Below, piece after piece: positions 54,198 through 63,739 of a DNA stretch of 64,000 nt. Made by a program: the position numbers and the translations under genes. Origin of the DNA: Liopterus haemorrhoidalis (taxonomy: Eukaryota > Arthropoda > Insecta > Coleoptera > Dytiscidae); assembly GCA_963971575.1 (NCBI GenBank), contig OZ020625.1:21194474-21258473 (forward strand), given 5' to 3'. The first letter of the stretch is position 1. Every line of letters starts with the position of its first letter. The notes under the pieces were generated by a model. The model was not told where the DNA came from. It made no database searches and worked only from the letters and a program-made list of their open reading frames with translations.

Positions 54198-55825
54198 CAG
54201 TTACTCACGAAATTGAGCGTACAAAAGTTTTAGAAATATACCTCTGAGGTAAAGATGCCTAAAAAACAGATTATTTAAACCAATTATTTTTTATTTCTAA
54301 AATACATCTTAGAGATACAAAACTATCATAAATGGTATAAAATTAAATAATATTTAATAAACATTTGTTGAAGAAAACAAAACATATATACTTTTCAGGG
54401 ACACAAAATTGAGCGTACAAAAAGTAGTAATACTAATAAAATAATTAGAAAACAATCAGTTAATTTAAATTAATATTTTGTCGCGTCACCTTTTGCTTCT
54501 ATTACTGCTTGAAGGCGATTTGGCATAGACTGTACTAATTTTCCACAAACTTCTGCTGGTATATTATTCCATTCTTCTTGAAGTTTCGTTTTAAAATCAT
54601 TTTCATTAGAAAATTAATTTGTTTTTATCCGAACTTTTAATTCTCTCTATAAATTTTCAATTGGATTGAAGTCAGGCGATTGTGGCGGTGTTTTGAGTAA
54701 TTTTGGTGCATTGTATAACACACATTCCTTTACAATAAGCGCAGTATGTTTGGGATCGTTATCTTGTTGAAAATAATAAACTGGTGGCATATCTAATTTT
54801 TCTGCAGTAACCGTAAGATTATTTTTCAAGATGTTTAGATATTTCCATTTATCCATGATCCCTTCTATAAATTCTAAATTACCTGGGCCGTTTGAGCCCA
54901 TAGCACCCCACAACATAACTGATCCGCCTCCGTGTTTTACTGTCGGAACGTTAATTTTTTTAAAATTCTGTATTGGGCTTCCTCCAAACAATTTGTCTGC
55001 CGTCCGACCCAAAAAAAATAATTTTCGTCTCGTCAGAAAAAATAACTTTATTCCAGAAGCTAATTGGTTTGTTTACATACATTTGAAACAATGGTTTCTT
55101 GCGTGCAATTCAACCATTGTAGTTATTTTTCCGGAGTACTCGGAAGACTGTTTCTACTGAAATTTGTTTATTTAATCTTTGAGAAAATTCTGACGTTAAC
55201 TGGGGTACACTGGGGTAATTTTAGGATCTTGCTTGATTTTTCGCAAAATAAATCTTTCATCCACAGTTGATAACAATTTTTTTCTGCCTCTGCCCGTTTT
55301 GTTTTTGATAGTACCTTCATATTTAAATTTATTTATTATTTTTTGAATTGTGGAATGTCTTCGGTTTACTATATCACCTATTTCACGCATTGTATGACCC
55401 CGGGCGTATAATTTAACTAATAGTTTTCGTGTAGATTCGTCAGTCTGTTTACGTTTATTTTCCATTATAATAGAAACAAAATCACAGTACTTGAATATGG
55501 CCTAATGCAAACTAAACTAATGAAAAAACCATCTGTTGCAAGATAAAACCTATGCAATATAATTTCAGGAAAAGACAGGTCTTAAATCAATCAAAATTAA
55601 CTAGTACGCTCAATTTTGTGTCTTTAAAAAATTATAATTTTTAGTTTTCCTTAACAAATTTTTAACAAATATTACTATACTTTATACTATTTGTAATAAT
55701 TTTGGAGCTGCAAGATGTATTTTATAAATAAAAATTAATTAGTTTTAAAAAATCTGTTTTATAGTCACGTTTTATTGAAAATTATCTTTGTCAAATTCTT
55801 GTATGCTCAATTTTGTGAGTAACTG
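54198..55825 (-). mobile_element. Tc1-like transposon with IR/DR ends
   Basis: Outer ends CAGTTACTCACGAAATTGAG and the mirror at 55825, TA on both sides. Inner copies of acaaaattgagcgtacaaaa lie at about 54402-54421 and mirrored at about 55602-55622, about 200 bp inside each end. Confidence 0.9.
54485..55465 (-). pseudogene. Tc1-like transposase (DD34E), broken
   Basis: Minus strand from ATG 55465: MENKRKQTDESTRKLLVKLY, HTH with GRGRKKLL hinge; a small duplication (tggggtacactggggta) near 55200 breaks the frame. Then KVIFSDETKIIFFG (first Asp, about 55040), VKHGGGSVMLWGAMGSN, FQQDNDPKHTALI (second Asp) and SPDFNPIENL (final Glu, 34 residues on) in 55012-54647, followed by a stop and a decayed C-terminus. 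At least four lesions. Confidence 0.88.
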
Positions 55826-55827
55826 TA

Positions 55828-55961
55828 TATAATAAAATGTAGTAGATAACATGAAATGTAATAATTATTTAATTAAAATAAATTGAAATTGAATTAAATA
55901 ATAAATAACATAAAAATCGTAGAAACTAAATTATAAAAAGATATAACATTATACAGTATAC
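55828..55961. other. No gene seen
   Basis: AT-rich spacer between the Tc1 and the exon-like segment; would be intron if that exon is real. Bases 56121-56319 on the other side are likewise featureless. Confidence 0.4.
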
Positions 55962-56120
55962 CTGTCGAATTTATAGTTGTTATTCGTGTTAAAAATGCCT
56001 CATAAATTTTCCGATAATTTAAAGAGTTGTCATACTGGAAGTAGATATCTTCCATGGCTAAAATTTCCTCCTTAAGTCCTGAACTGTCTGATTTTGACTT
56101 TTTATGTCCCCCGTTGTCAC
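55962..56120 (-). CDS. Candidate host-gene internal exon, function unknown
   Basis: Minus strand. 159 bp between an acceptor-like CGTTTTACAG (56130-56121) and a donor-like GTATAC after ACAG (55961). Open throughout: DNGGHKKSKSDSSGLKEEIL, AMEDIYFQYDNSLNY, RKIYEAFLTRITTINST. Begins with two bases of a split codon and ends with one, so it can join the segment at 32693-32203 in frame, giving an Asp codon at the junction. It lies in a stretch between a Tc1 and a mariner with no transposon signs. No family recognised; upstream exons would lie to the right, in or beyond this window. Confidence 0.45.
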
Positions 56121-56368
56121 CTGTAAAACGGTTCAATTATTAATATTTTGGAACCAGTAGTCTTCAATCAATCGATCGTAAAAAATTATTAAAAGCTGTC
56201 AAATGTGGAGACCGCCAAGGAAAATCTATTACTCGGTTATCAAAGAATTCACTTAAATAAACTTTTAACATCCTACATCCTTAACTTAGCAAAAAATTCA
56301 AATACCCCTGCAAAAAGTACGAGGGCATATTGAAAACTAATGCCTCCAGGGCTATAACTTTATTAGTA

Positions 56369-57549
56369 TAGTCGGATTGCTGATAGGTGACTGTTACATG
56401 TATGTATCAAGTAATGCATTTATATAATAAACTAGTTACCATTTTCACAGCGATTTTGAAAATGTTTTTTGTTATTTGTTTTCGCTTTCAGTGTCTGTAA
56501 ATAATATTAATTAATAGATCTTGCGGCCAATTATTAAATTTACAAACTTTAATTTTAAATCTGCTGGAATATTTTAAATCCGAAAAAGAGAACAATGGAC
56601 CACTTATTTCTCTACCTTGGGTCCGTCAAAGAGTAGCAGCTGCCTTAAAGATTTCGGAATCAACAATTCGTAGAATTATAAAATGTAATAAATCTGAACT
56701 TCTCACTAACAAAATCACGAGAAAACGAAGGAAATTAAAATCTGAACCCATTTATTTTATTGATACATTGGTCCAAACGTATAGTCATGAAGTACTAAGA
56801 TTACCTCCTTATCACTGCCAGTTTAACACCATTGAACTAATTTGGGGTATAACAAAAAATTATTATGATAGATATATTGGCCAAAACGGATATAGTGATA
56901 ACGAAGTTTTGAAAATGTGGCAAGTAGCCTGTGATCAAATTAGTTGTGAAATTTGGGCAAAATCTGTTAAAAAAATTTAATAAATGAATGGTTGGAAAGG
57001 GAAAGGATTGTTGATAATATTAATCCAATAATAATAAAAACAAGAAATGACAGCGATAGTTCAGATGACGACGATATCATGCTTTACAGTGACTATTTTT
57101 TTTTTAAATAAAAATAAACATTTAAATACAACTTGTAGCAATATATTATATGAATAAATATATTTTTACTTAATATTTTATTACTTTGTACTTAGGGGAA
57201 ACATAAAAATTTAATTTAATTAAACAACAAATTATAATCCAAAATTTACGTATGAGTATAAGTTTTTCCTTATTTATAATTATTGCCTTAAAATTAATAA
57301 ATTTGTTTGTTTGAGTACTGCTGTGAATTTATTTTCGTGCTCTAATTAGTAAAGATATCTACGAATCATGCTGTTTCTTTCTAATGCTTTGTTTTTTATT
57401 AAAATAATTTGGAAGGTTAGTTGTCAACTTGCGTCACTATACGTTACTATGGGTATGCAAATAATTATAATGATATAGACAGAGAAAGCATATAGTATTG
57501 TATATCGATACTTGTAGCAACGAACTGTCACCTATCAGCAATCCGACTA
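56369..57549 (+). mobile_element. IS630/DDE-type element, internal deletion derivative
   Basis: Ends TAGTCGGATTGCTGATAGGT and ACCTATCAGCAATCCGACTA, each next to a further TA. Encodes a shortened transposase. Confidence 0.75.
56528..56980 (+). pseudogene. IS630/DDE-type transposase, HTH fused to C-terminus
   Basis: Open for 151 codons without a clear ATG: LLEYFKSEKENNGPLIS, WVRQRVAAALKISESTIRR (helix-turn-helix), basic linker KITRKRRKLKSEP, then directly HEVLRLPPYHCQFNTIELIWG, the last DDE block with its Glu, and a C-terminal helix. The two catalytic Asp blocks are deleted in frame at about residue 75-82. The N-terminal part resembles the gene starting at 63740. Confidence 0.7.
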
Positions 57550-57623
57550 TAGTAATAATTGATATATGGTTTACATATAAATGTGAAATAATAGTATAAA
57601 CTGTCCTCTACGCACTGATATAT

Positions 57624-58062
57624 TCACTTTTCCACATAATATCCATTGACAGTAATATATTTACGCCAACGTGGTACGAGTTTTTCAAGTCCGTCACGGT
57701 AAAACTCTGAAGACTTCCCATGGTACCATTTCCGCACCTCTACTATCACCTCTGCATCCGAAGAGAAACGCTTGCCCTTGAGATGTTCCTTAAGCTTTGG
57801 AAAGAGGAAAAAGTCACAAGGCGCAAGATCTTGGCTATGAGGTGGATGAGGTAAAACGTCATGAAACCCAAGCTTCTCCAGTGCTCCGCGCGTTCTCTGA
57901 CTTGTGTGAGACCGAGCGTGATTGCAAATAATGTGATGTAATCTTTCTTGCGAAATACCCATCCTGTTGGCTATGTCAATTGGTTTACACCGTCGATTCT
58001 CACGAACCAGTTCATCCACGAGAGCCACCTACCTTTCACCACAAGCAGACACTGGTCGACCA
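57624..58062 (-). pseudogene. Mariner transposase, C-terminal part with central deletion
   Basis: Minus strand: GRPVSACG, VDELVRENRRCKPIDIANRM, HTH end GISQERLHHII, then directly ARSHTSQRTRGALEKLGF (normally after the second Asp) and HSQDLAPCDFFLFPKLKEH, ending VNGYYVEK. The first Asp block and the second Asp itself are missing. The start of the gene lies across the hAT insertion at 59478-59266. Confidence 0.85.
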
Positions 58063-58383
58063 CTGCGTGCTAGAGTTGTAAATCGAAGGCAAAACATCGA
58101 TGTCTAAATCGATGTTAACATCGGCGCTTACTATCGATGTTGAAAAAACATCGAAGGAAAAACATAGATGTATCAGAAACATCGATGTTTTATTAATCTT
58201 AAAAAAAGCTATTTATTTATATATAGGTTTTATTTAATAATGTAAAGATAAAATACGAAAAAAGTAATATATAATACACAAAAAGCATTTATTAGATTTT
58301 GAAATAGAAATATTCCTTTTTAATAGTAATTAATTTCACATTAACATTATTATACCCAGTTTAATAATCCTAATTTGTACCTA

Positions 58384-58565
58384 CAGTCTATTCCAAACGA
58401 TTAGGCGGAACTAACCAAAATTTTCATTTTTGTAATTTGTCATTAGATATTTTTTTATATATTGAAGTTGACTTTTCCTGAACAAAATGATCAAAAGCTT
58501 CAATCAATCGGTAAAAGTAACTAGAATTGAAAATCTAGTTCCGCCTAAACCAAAGGAACAGACCT
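58384..58565. mobile_element. MITE family B, short complete copy
   Basis: CAGTCTATTCCAAACGATTA to CTAAACCAAAGGAACAGACC, TA on both sides, 182 bp. Shares its interior (gaagttgacttttcctgaac, gcttcaatcaatcggtaaaag) with B' copies at 10601. Confidence 0.8.
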
Positions 58566-58708
58566 TACTATTTTTACATTTCTAAAATGAAATAGTGGAT
58601 TTTATTACAATACTAATATAGTAATCTTAATGTTAATTTTATATTATTCAACATAAAAATAACACTGTCATACACAATTATTTTTATACTTTTTTAAGTC
58701 GAAATAAA

Positions 58709-58850
58709 GTCTGTTCCTTTGGTTTAGGTGGAACTAGATTTTCAATTCTAGTTACTTTTACCGATTAATTGAAGCTTTTGATCATTTTGTTCAGGAAAAG
58801 CCAACTTCATTATATAAAAAAACAGCTAATGACAACTTACAAAAATCCAG
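58709..58850. mobile_element. MITE family B, truncated copy
   Basis: Starts agtctgttcctttggtttag, inverted relative to the copy at 58384, and fades after gctaatgacaacttac. Confidence 0.65.
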
Positions 58851-59265
58851 GGATTGGAGGAATAACAACTGGGAAAGTGTCAACAAGACTCAAAAAGAAA
58901 AAGTGTGTTGGCGTCGTTGGTCGTTCGCATTGTTTGCAAAAATTAGAAGTTTCTTCTTCTTTTTTTCTTTGTATTCTGCTAACTGCTAAGAAGAATAAGA
59001 ACTAACACTTTTAGTATTGTTATATCACAATAGATATGCTTATATTTTGTGTACTAATTTTCATAAAAATTAAATTTTTAAGATTCCAGCGCCTCTAGCG
59101 GTAGTTTCTGAATTTCAAAGTTTAAACATCGACATCGGTAGTAGACATCGATGTTTTATCGATACTATCGCCAGCTGACCATCGATGGTAAAAACATCGA
59201 TGTTTTTAAAACAAACATCGATGTTTTCGATACATCGATGTTTTTTTCCCATCCCTACTGCGTGC

Positions 59266-59478
59266 CCGATCATGGACATCCGTTTAAGCAGAACTTGCGT
59301 TTTTCACAGTCCTTACCCACCTCCTAACAGTACTCACATCAACACACGCCTCACGGTAAACGGCACTTAACCTTCGATGGATATCAATGGGCGCTACACC
59401 CTCCGCAGTAAGAAATTCAATGACAGCTCGTTGTTTTAACCACACATCTATGCCAGCCGCCATGTTTAGAACTGTCAT
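59266..59478 (-). pseudogene. Mariner transposase, N-terminal part
   Basis: Minus strand from ATG 59478 (MTVLNMAAGIDVWLKQRAVI), EGVAPIDIHRRLSAVY, VDVSTVRRWVRTVKN, a stop, then up to the hAT duplication. Matches the first HTH of mariner. It joins 58062 after removal of the hAT. Confidence 0.85.
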
Positions 59479-59679
59479 GCGCAAACGCTGTTGCTGAGAA
59501 TCTCCGCTAGGAGGACTTATGTACAGATACTTAAGGTAAATGGCAAACCACTTTTGACACCATCTGGTCCGTCATTATGAAAGTTATGGCCATGGAGACA
59601 TTAGTTTTCAATATGTTATGATACGTCATATTTGTTAGGATAGTCAAGAAGCTACATCCGGATCTGATATTTGTAATTT

Positions 59680-61074
59680 GTTCGCTGAACTCTTTGAATC
59701 TATTTTCGACAAAGACGATGATGTTCCATATGACTCTGATTTTCAAAATAATGAACTCAATAATGGTTGCATCAATCTATGTAAGGTCAATTTGACCAAA
59801 GATGTAATATTTGACTATCTTGTGTGTAATACTCGATGTGTCGAAAGGCTGTGGACCAGATAAAATACCACCAAAATTTATTAGATTTTGTGCTCACTAC
59901 TTAAATGATCCACTATTTATTATTTTTAACTAATCTCTAGATAGTGAAATATTTCCTCACGTTTGGAAATTGTCCCACATTACTCCAATTTTTAAATCTG
60001 GTAGTACCGACAATGAAGCCAATTACAGACCGATATCCATATTATCAACCTTTGGCAAGATTTTTGAAGCACTAGTTATCAAAAACTTACAAAGTGATCT
60101 ATACAGTATTATCATTTAAGATGTATTAAGATGTATCGACATGTTCCGAAATCGATATTGGTATCCCACAAGGATCAATTTTAGGTCCTTTACTTTTTCT
60201 AATTTACATAAATGACCTTCCCTTAGCGCTGAACTCAAATGCCATACTATATGCGGATGATACTACCATCTTAACCCAGTCAACATCGTTAGGTGATATT
60301 GATCCCCAGACCAGCCTGTACATTAAAAATGTTTCTGACTGGCTGGTTAGAAACAGGTTAACATTGAACGAAAATAAAACTCAAAAGTTACTGATCACCA
60401 ACAGACCTCACTCTTTTGAAAATCCAGATTCGGTGTGTTTTCTTGCAATCTGTTTAGACCCAAAGCTAAACTGGGAACCCCATATATCCACACTTTGTGG
60501 CAAACTTTGCAGAACAATATTTTTAATCAGAAACATTAGGGCATCAATATCAATTGATATATTAAAAATAGCTTATTTCGCGCTGTTTGAATCACAAATA
60601 TCTTATGCGATTTTGGCCTGGGGACACTCCACCTTTTCCTCGAGAATTTTTTCACTTCAGCGTCGATTAGTAAGATTAATGTTGGGTTTATCGTACAGAG
60701 CTGAATGTAAGCATTGCTTTGTTGAACTACGCATAATTACGCATAATGACTTTTCCAGCGCTAACGCATATCATTGCCTACTTTATGCACACAGTCATCT
60801 TGGTGATTTTATTACTCATGGACATATTCATACTTACAATACTAGAAACAAATCAAATCAATGTCCGGATTTCATCATACTAAATAAATGTAGGTACAGT
60901 GCAAATTACTATTCTCAGCACTTTTTTAATCTACTTCCCCTTAACCTCAGAAATTCCTCATTTCATATATTTAAAAGAAAAATAAAACAATATATCATTG
61001 AAAATCCTGTCTTCTCATTAGAAGATTTTTCTAAATTAGATTTTTTAAATATATGTATTAATAACGAAGACTAA
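59680..61074 (+). pseudogene. LINE reverse transcriptase, broken
   Basis: CGPDKIPPKFIRFC near 59850, NEANYRPISILSTFGKIFEA at about 60015, then a deletion that removes the FGF and DLSKAFD blocks. IGIPQGSILGPLLFLIYIND and YADDTTILTQ (about 60255) follow, and an intact end 60364-61074 has ISYAILAWGHSTF, QRRLVRLMLGLS, YNTRNKSNQCPD and SANYYSQHFFNLLP. Same gene as the RT at 7070. Confidence 0.8.
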
Positions 61075-61211
61075 GTCATGTTTTCATCTATAAAAACCAC
61101 AAAACTGGTCTATATTTATAACATTTTTTTAATTTTTTTTCTAATTTGTATATCTAATTATGTAATTTGACTGACTGTTAACAACTATATGATGTATTGT
61201 AGTCAATAAAC

Positions 61212-61274
<63 letters not shown>
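61212..61274. repeat. (TTA)n array
   Basis: About 20 TTA triplets forming the LINE tail and abutting the R4/Dong-like 3' end. Confidence 0.95.
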
Positions 61275-61275
<1 letters not shown>

Positions 61276-61604
61276 GGGGTTTGTCAGGTCTTGACAAGCG
61301 TCCACTAATCTCAAACTTCAGCAACCTTTTGAGCCGCGTCATACTAGAGACTAGTGGAGCTAAATACACACGACTGCATCCCAAACCCTGGCGATATGCA
61401 GCCGCGGAAATTACGCCAGATCCAGTGCCCGCACAATGCGGAGCGACCCGAGCAGCACTGCTTTCTGCATCCTGCAGATCAAAGAGTTGGCAGAAGATCT
61501 ACAGGCGGGAATGGACTCGATTTCCCTTCGATAGGAGGCTTTCATGCCACCCAAAACACCAACTATCAGGACTACAAGCTTAACTTTATACCCGGGATAC
61601 AGCT
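61275..61604 (-). mobile_element. R4/Dong-like LINE 3' end, second copy
   Basis: The reverse complement matches 19620-19905, from cccgggtataaagttaagct to gacctgacaaac, with an insertion of about 35 bp (aaatacacacgactgcatcc region). The 3' end touches the (TTA)n array. The other end runs into the assembly gap. Confidence 0.85.
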
Positions 61605-61804
61605 NNNNNNNNNNNNNNNNNNNNNNNNNNNNNNNNNNNNNNNNNNNNNNNNNNNNNNNNNNNNNNNNNNNNNNNNNNNNNNNNNNNNNNNNNNNNNNNN
61701 NNNNNNNNNNNNNNNNNNNNNNNNNNNNNNNNNNNNNNNNNNNNNNNNNNNNNNNNNNNNNNNNNNNNNNNNNNNNNNNNNNNNNNNNNNNNNNNNNNNN
61801 NNNN
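61605..61804. other. Assembly gap (200 N)
   Basis: Exactly 200 N; true length unknown. Open frames crossing it are artefacts. Confidence 1.
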
Positions 61805-62190
61805 ATTCAAATCGATGTAGCTTACACAGATTTTTGTAAAGCATTCGAAAAGTTAAATCACAACATTCTTTTAGAAAAACTCGAGAAACTTGGTATTCAC
61901 GGATCTTTACATCGATGGTTCAGTTCCTATATTAAGAATAGATCTGAATTAGTGGTTTATAATGGTTTTATATCAAGAGAAATATTTGTAACTTCCGGAG
62001 AGCCCCAGGGGTCCTACTTTGGACCTCTCTGGTTTATTTTATTTATTAATGATATCACTCAATGTTTCACAACTTCTAAATTTGTCTTATTCGCAGATGA
62101 TATGCTAATTTTCCAACAAATAAAGTCCACTAAAGACAGTTTAGATGTGCAAGTTTATTTAAAAATAAAAATGTATATGTTTTTTTATTA
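61805..62190 (+). pseudogene. LINE reverse transcriptase fragment
   Basis: VAYTDFCKAFEKLNHNIL, SYIKNRSELVVYNG, SGEPQGSYFGPLWFILFIND and LFADDMLIF (FADD in place of YADD). Cut by the gap on the left and fading on the right. Another LINE lineage of jockey/RTE-like type. Confidence 0.75.
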
Positions 62191-62195
62191 AAATA

Positions 62196-62674
62196 AAGTT
62201 TAAAACATTATGTGCCTGACTAAAAGAATTATTTTATAAGAATAAATTATGTATATTTTACCTTTATTAATAACTAACTACCCCAAATAATTAAGTAGAG
62301 CCTAAAATTATTAAACTATTTATTATTAAATTATTTTAGTAAGTAAATTTAATAGAATTAAACTATTTTTTAAAGTATCAAAAAACTTTGTACCTCATCT
62401 ACTAAAATGTATGAGAAACATGGAATGTACAAAAACACGGGTTCATAATATCTCAACAACCAGACGTGCTGGAAAAAAAAACTGATATTGAAATCAGCGC
62501 AACAAATTGATTTAGAAAAACATATTTTTATTTCTGATGCTTTCAAATATTTTTTTTTTTTGTTGACCGGTGTAATCAATGATAACAGCGTCTTTAGTTA
62601 CAATCGTCATTTGTCTGTCTCGGTCAGTCGACTGTCTTAGTTGGCTCTGGTTGAAAAATGTATGCGGGAACATA
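62196..62674 (-). repeat. Fragment related to the Harbinger element 1 interior
   Basis: 62250-62410 read in reverse resembles 28020-28200 (agatgatgtacaaagttttttgatactttaaaaaatag; aattatttggggtaattagttatt). No gene. The rest is featureless. Confidence 0.55.
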
Positions 62675-63414
62675 CGAGGGATGTTTCCAAAGTTCTGGGA
62701 ATTTAGCTATAATTTTTATTATTTTGTTAATTTTCGTCAATATTACAATGTAGTTTTTCAACATAATCTCCATTTAACTGAATACATTTATCCCAACGAT
62801 AAACAATTTTTTTTAAGCCGTCCTCAAAGAACTTTGAAATTGAGTTTCTGTTCTGGTCCCAACAGCCTTGGCACCCAACGCGGCGAAACCTTGTTAACGC
62901 CCAAAAATCATGCAAGATGTCATGAACTTGTCGTGTACCTATCCCTAGGCGCACACTAATTTGACGAATAGTCATTCGCTTGTCCTCTTTCAATAGGTCT
63001 TCGACGGCAGTAAGGTTTCTTTCATTTACGTGCTTGGGCGCCCACTGCGTGGATCGTCTTCTAGTGATGTTCTACCGGTTTTAAAACGATCTATCCACCG
63101 ATAAACAGTACTTTTGGATTCTACAGACTCACCAAATACTCCTTGCAGACGCTGAATAATTTATGATGTTTCCACACCTTCTTTCCACAAAAAGAAAATT
63201 ATTGCTCTTTGAAATTTTGTTGCGTCTTCTATGGTTACAAAAACAGTGCTATGAAAACGCGTCTATCAGTCGAGCACCTAAATCAGACTGAACAATATTG
63301 CACTAGATAGTTGCATAAACATGTCAAGACTTGTCTGGCACCAATGTTATTGGCCTATAAGTTCTGCGTAATTTAATTATAGCACAATTCTCAGAATTTA
63401 GGAAACATCCCTCG
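62675..63414 (-). mobile_element. Mariner deletion derivative
   Basis: Ends CGAGGGATGTTTCCAAAGTT and the mirror TTTAGGAAACATCCCTCG, TA at 62673-62674 and 63415-63416. 740 bp. Confidence 0.88.
62727..63240 (-). pseudogene. Mariner transposase remnant, HTH plus C-terminus
   Basis: Minus strand. N-terminal text in several frames (63240-63000), then LLKEDKRMTIRQISVRLGIG, RQVHDILHDFWA (second HTH), followed directly by the mariner C-terminus FFEDGLKKIVYRWDKCIQLNGDYVE. The whole catalytic domain is deleted. Confidence 0.75.
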
Positions 63415-63416
63415 TA

Positions 63417-63739
63417 TTAAAATCCCATATATATAATAAATCATTTAATGCATGGGAGTAGAAAAAAATATACTGAACTAAACTCCATTCACAATAAATG
63501 TGAGATGACGTCATACTTGGTTAATTTAAGTACCAACGTTATATGGTTTAATCAACATCAATCTATAACTCAGTTAGTACATTTATTTATTTCATGTTGG
63601 TAGTTTTTTACAGTGCTGTCGGTTTTAAATTGGATTGTTCAATCGTAATTTTGACGTCAGGTTGACGTTTAGGTACTTAAAATTAACAGTGAGGTTATAT
63701 TTTATTCTTTTTAAATTTATTTGTAATTGAAATGTAAAA
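63417..63739. other. No repeat recognised; possible upstream region of the edge gene
   Basis: AT-rich, no transposon end seen. It directly precedes the ATG at 63740. Confidence 0.4.

Larger units (their letters stand above)
58071..59257. mobile_element. hAT-like element rich in ATCGATGT
   Basis: 8-bp duplication CTGCGTGC at 58063-58070 and 59258-59265. Ends TAGAGTTGTAAATCG and TTTCCCATCCCTA. Both subterminal regions are filled with aacatcgatgttt palindromes. Contains two family B copies; non-coding. Confidence 0.88.
56320..59622 (-). mobile_element. Mariner transposon with two nested insertions
   Basis: Ends CGAGGGCATATTGAAAACTA at 56320 and the decayed mirror TTAGTTTTCAATATGTTATG near 59622, TA on both sides. 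Inserted later: an IS630/DDE-type element (56369-57549) and a hAT element (58071-59257). Confidence 0.85.
59625..61275 (+). mobile_element. LINE of the (TTA)n-tailed group, truncated copy
   Basis: Related to 4157-9184 in its RT and C-terminal motifs and tail. Truncated at the 5' end by or near the mariner, with an internal deletion near 60120-60140. The tail is (TTA)n at 61212-61274. Confidence 0.75.

Noticed and set aside
61354..62191. Long open frames crossing the N run
   Set aside because: Artefact of undefined bases; only the parts outside the gap were interpreted.
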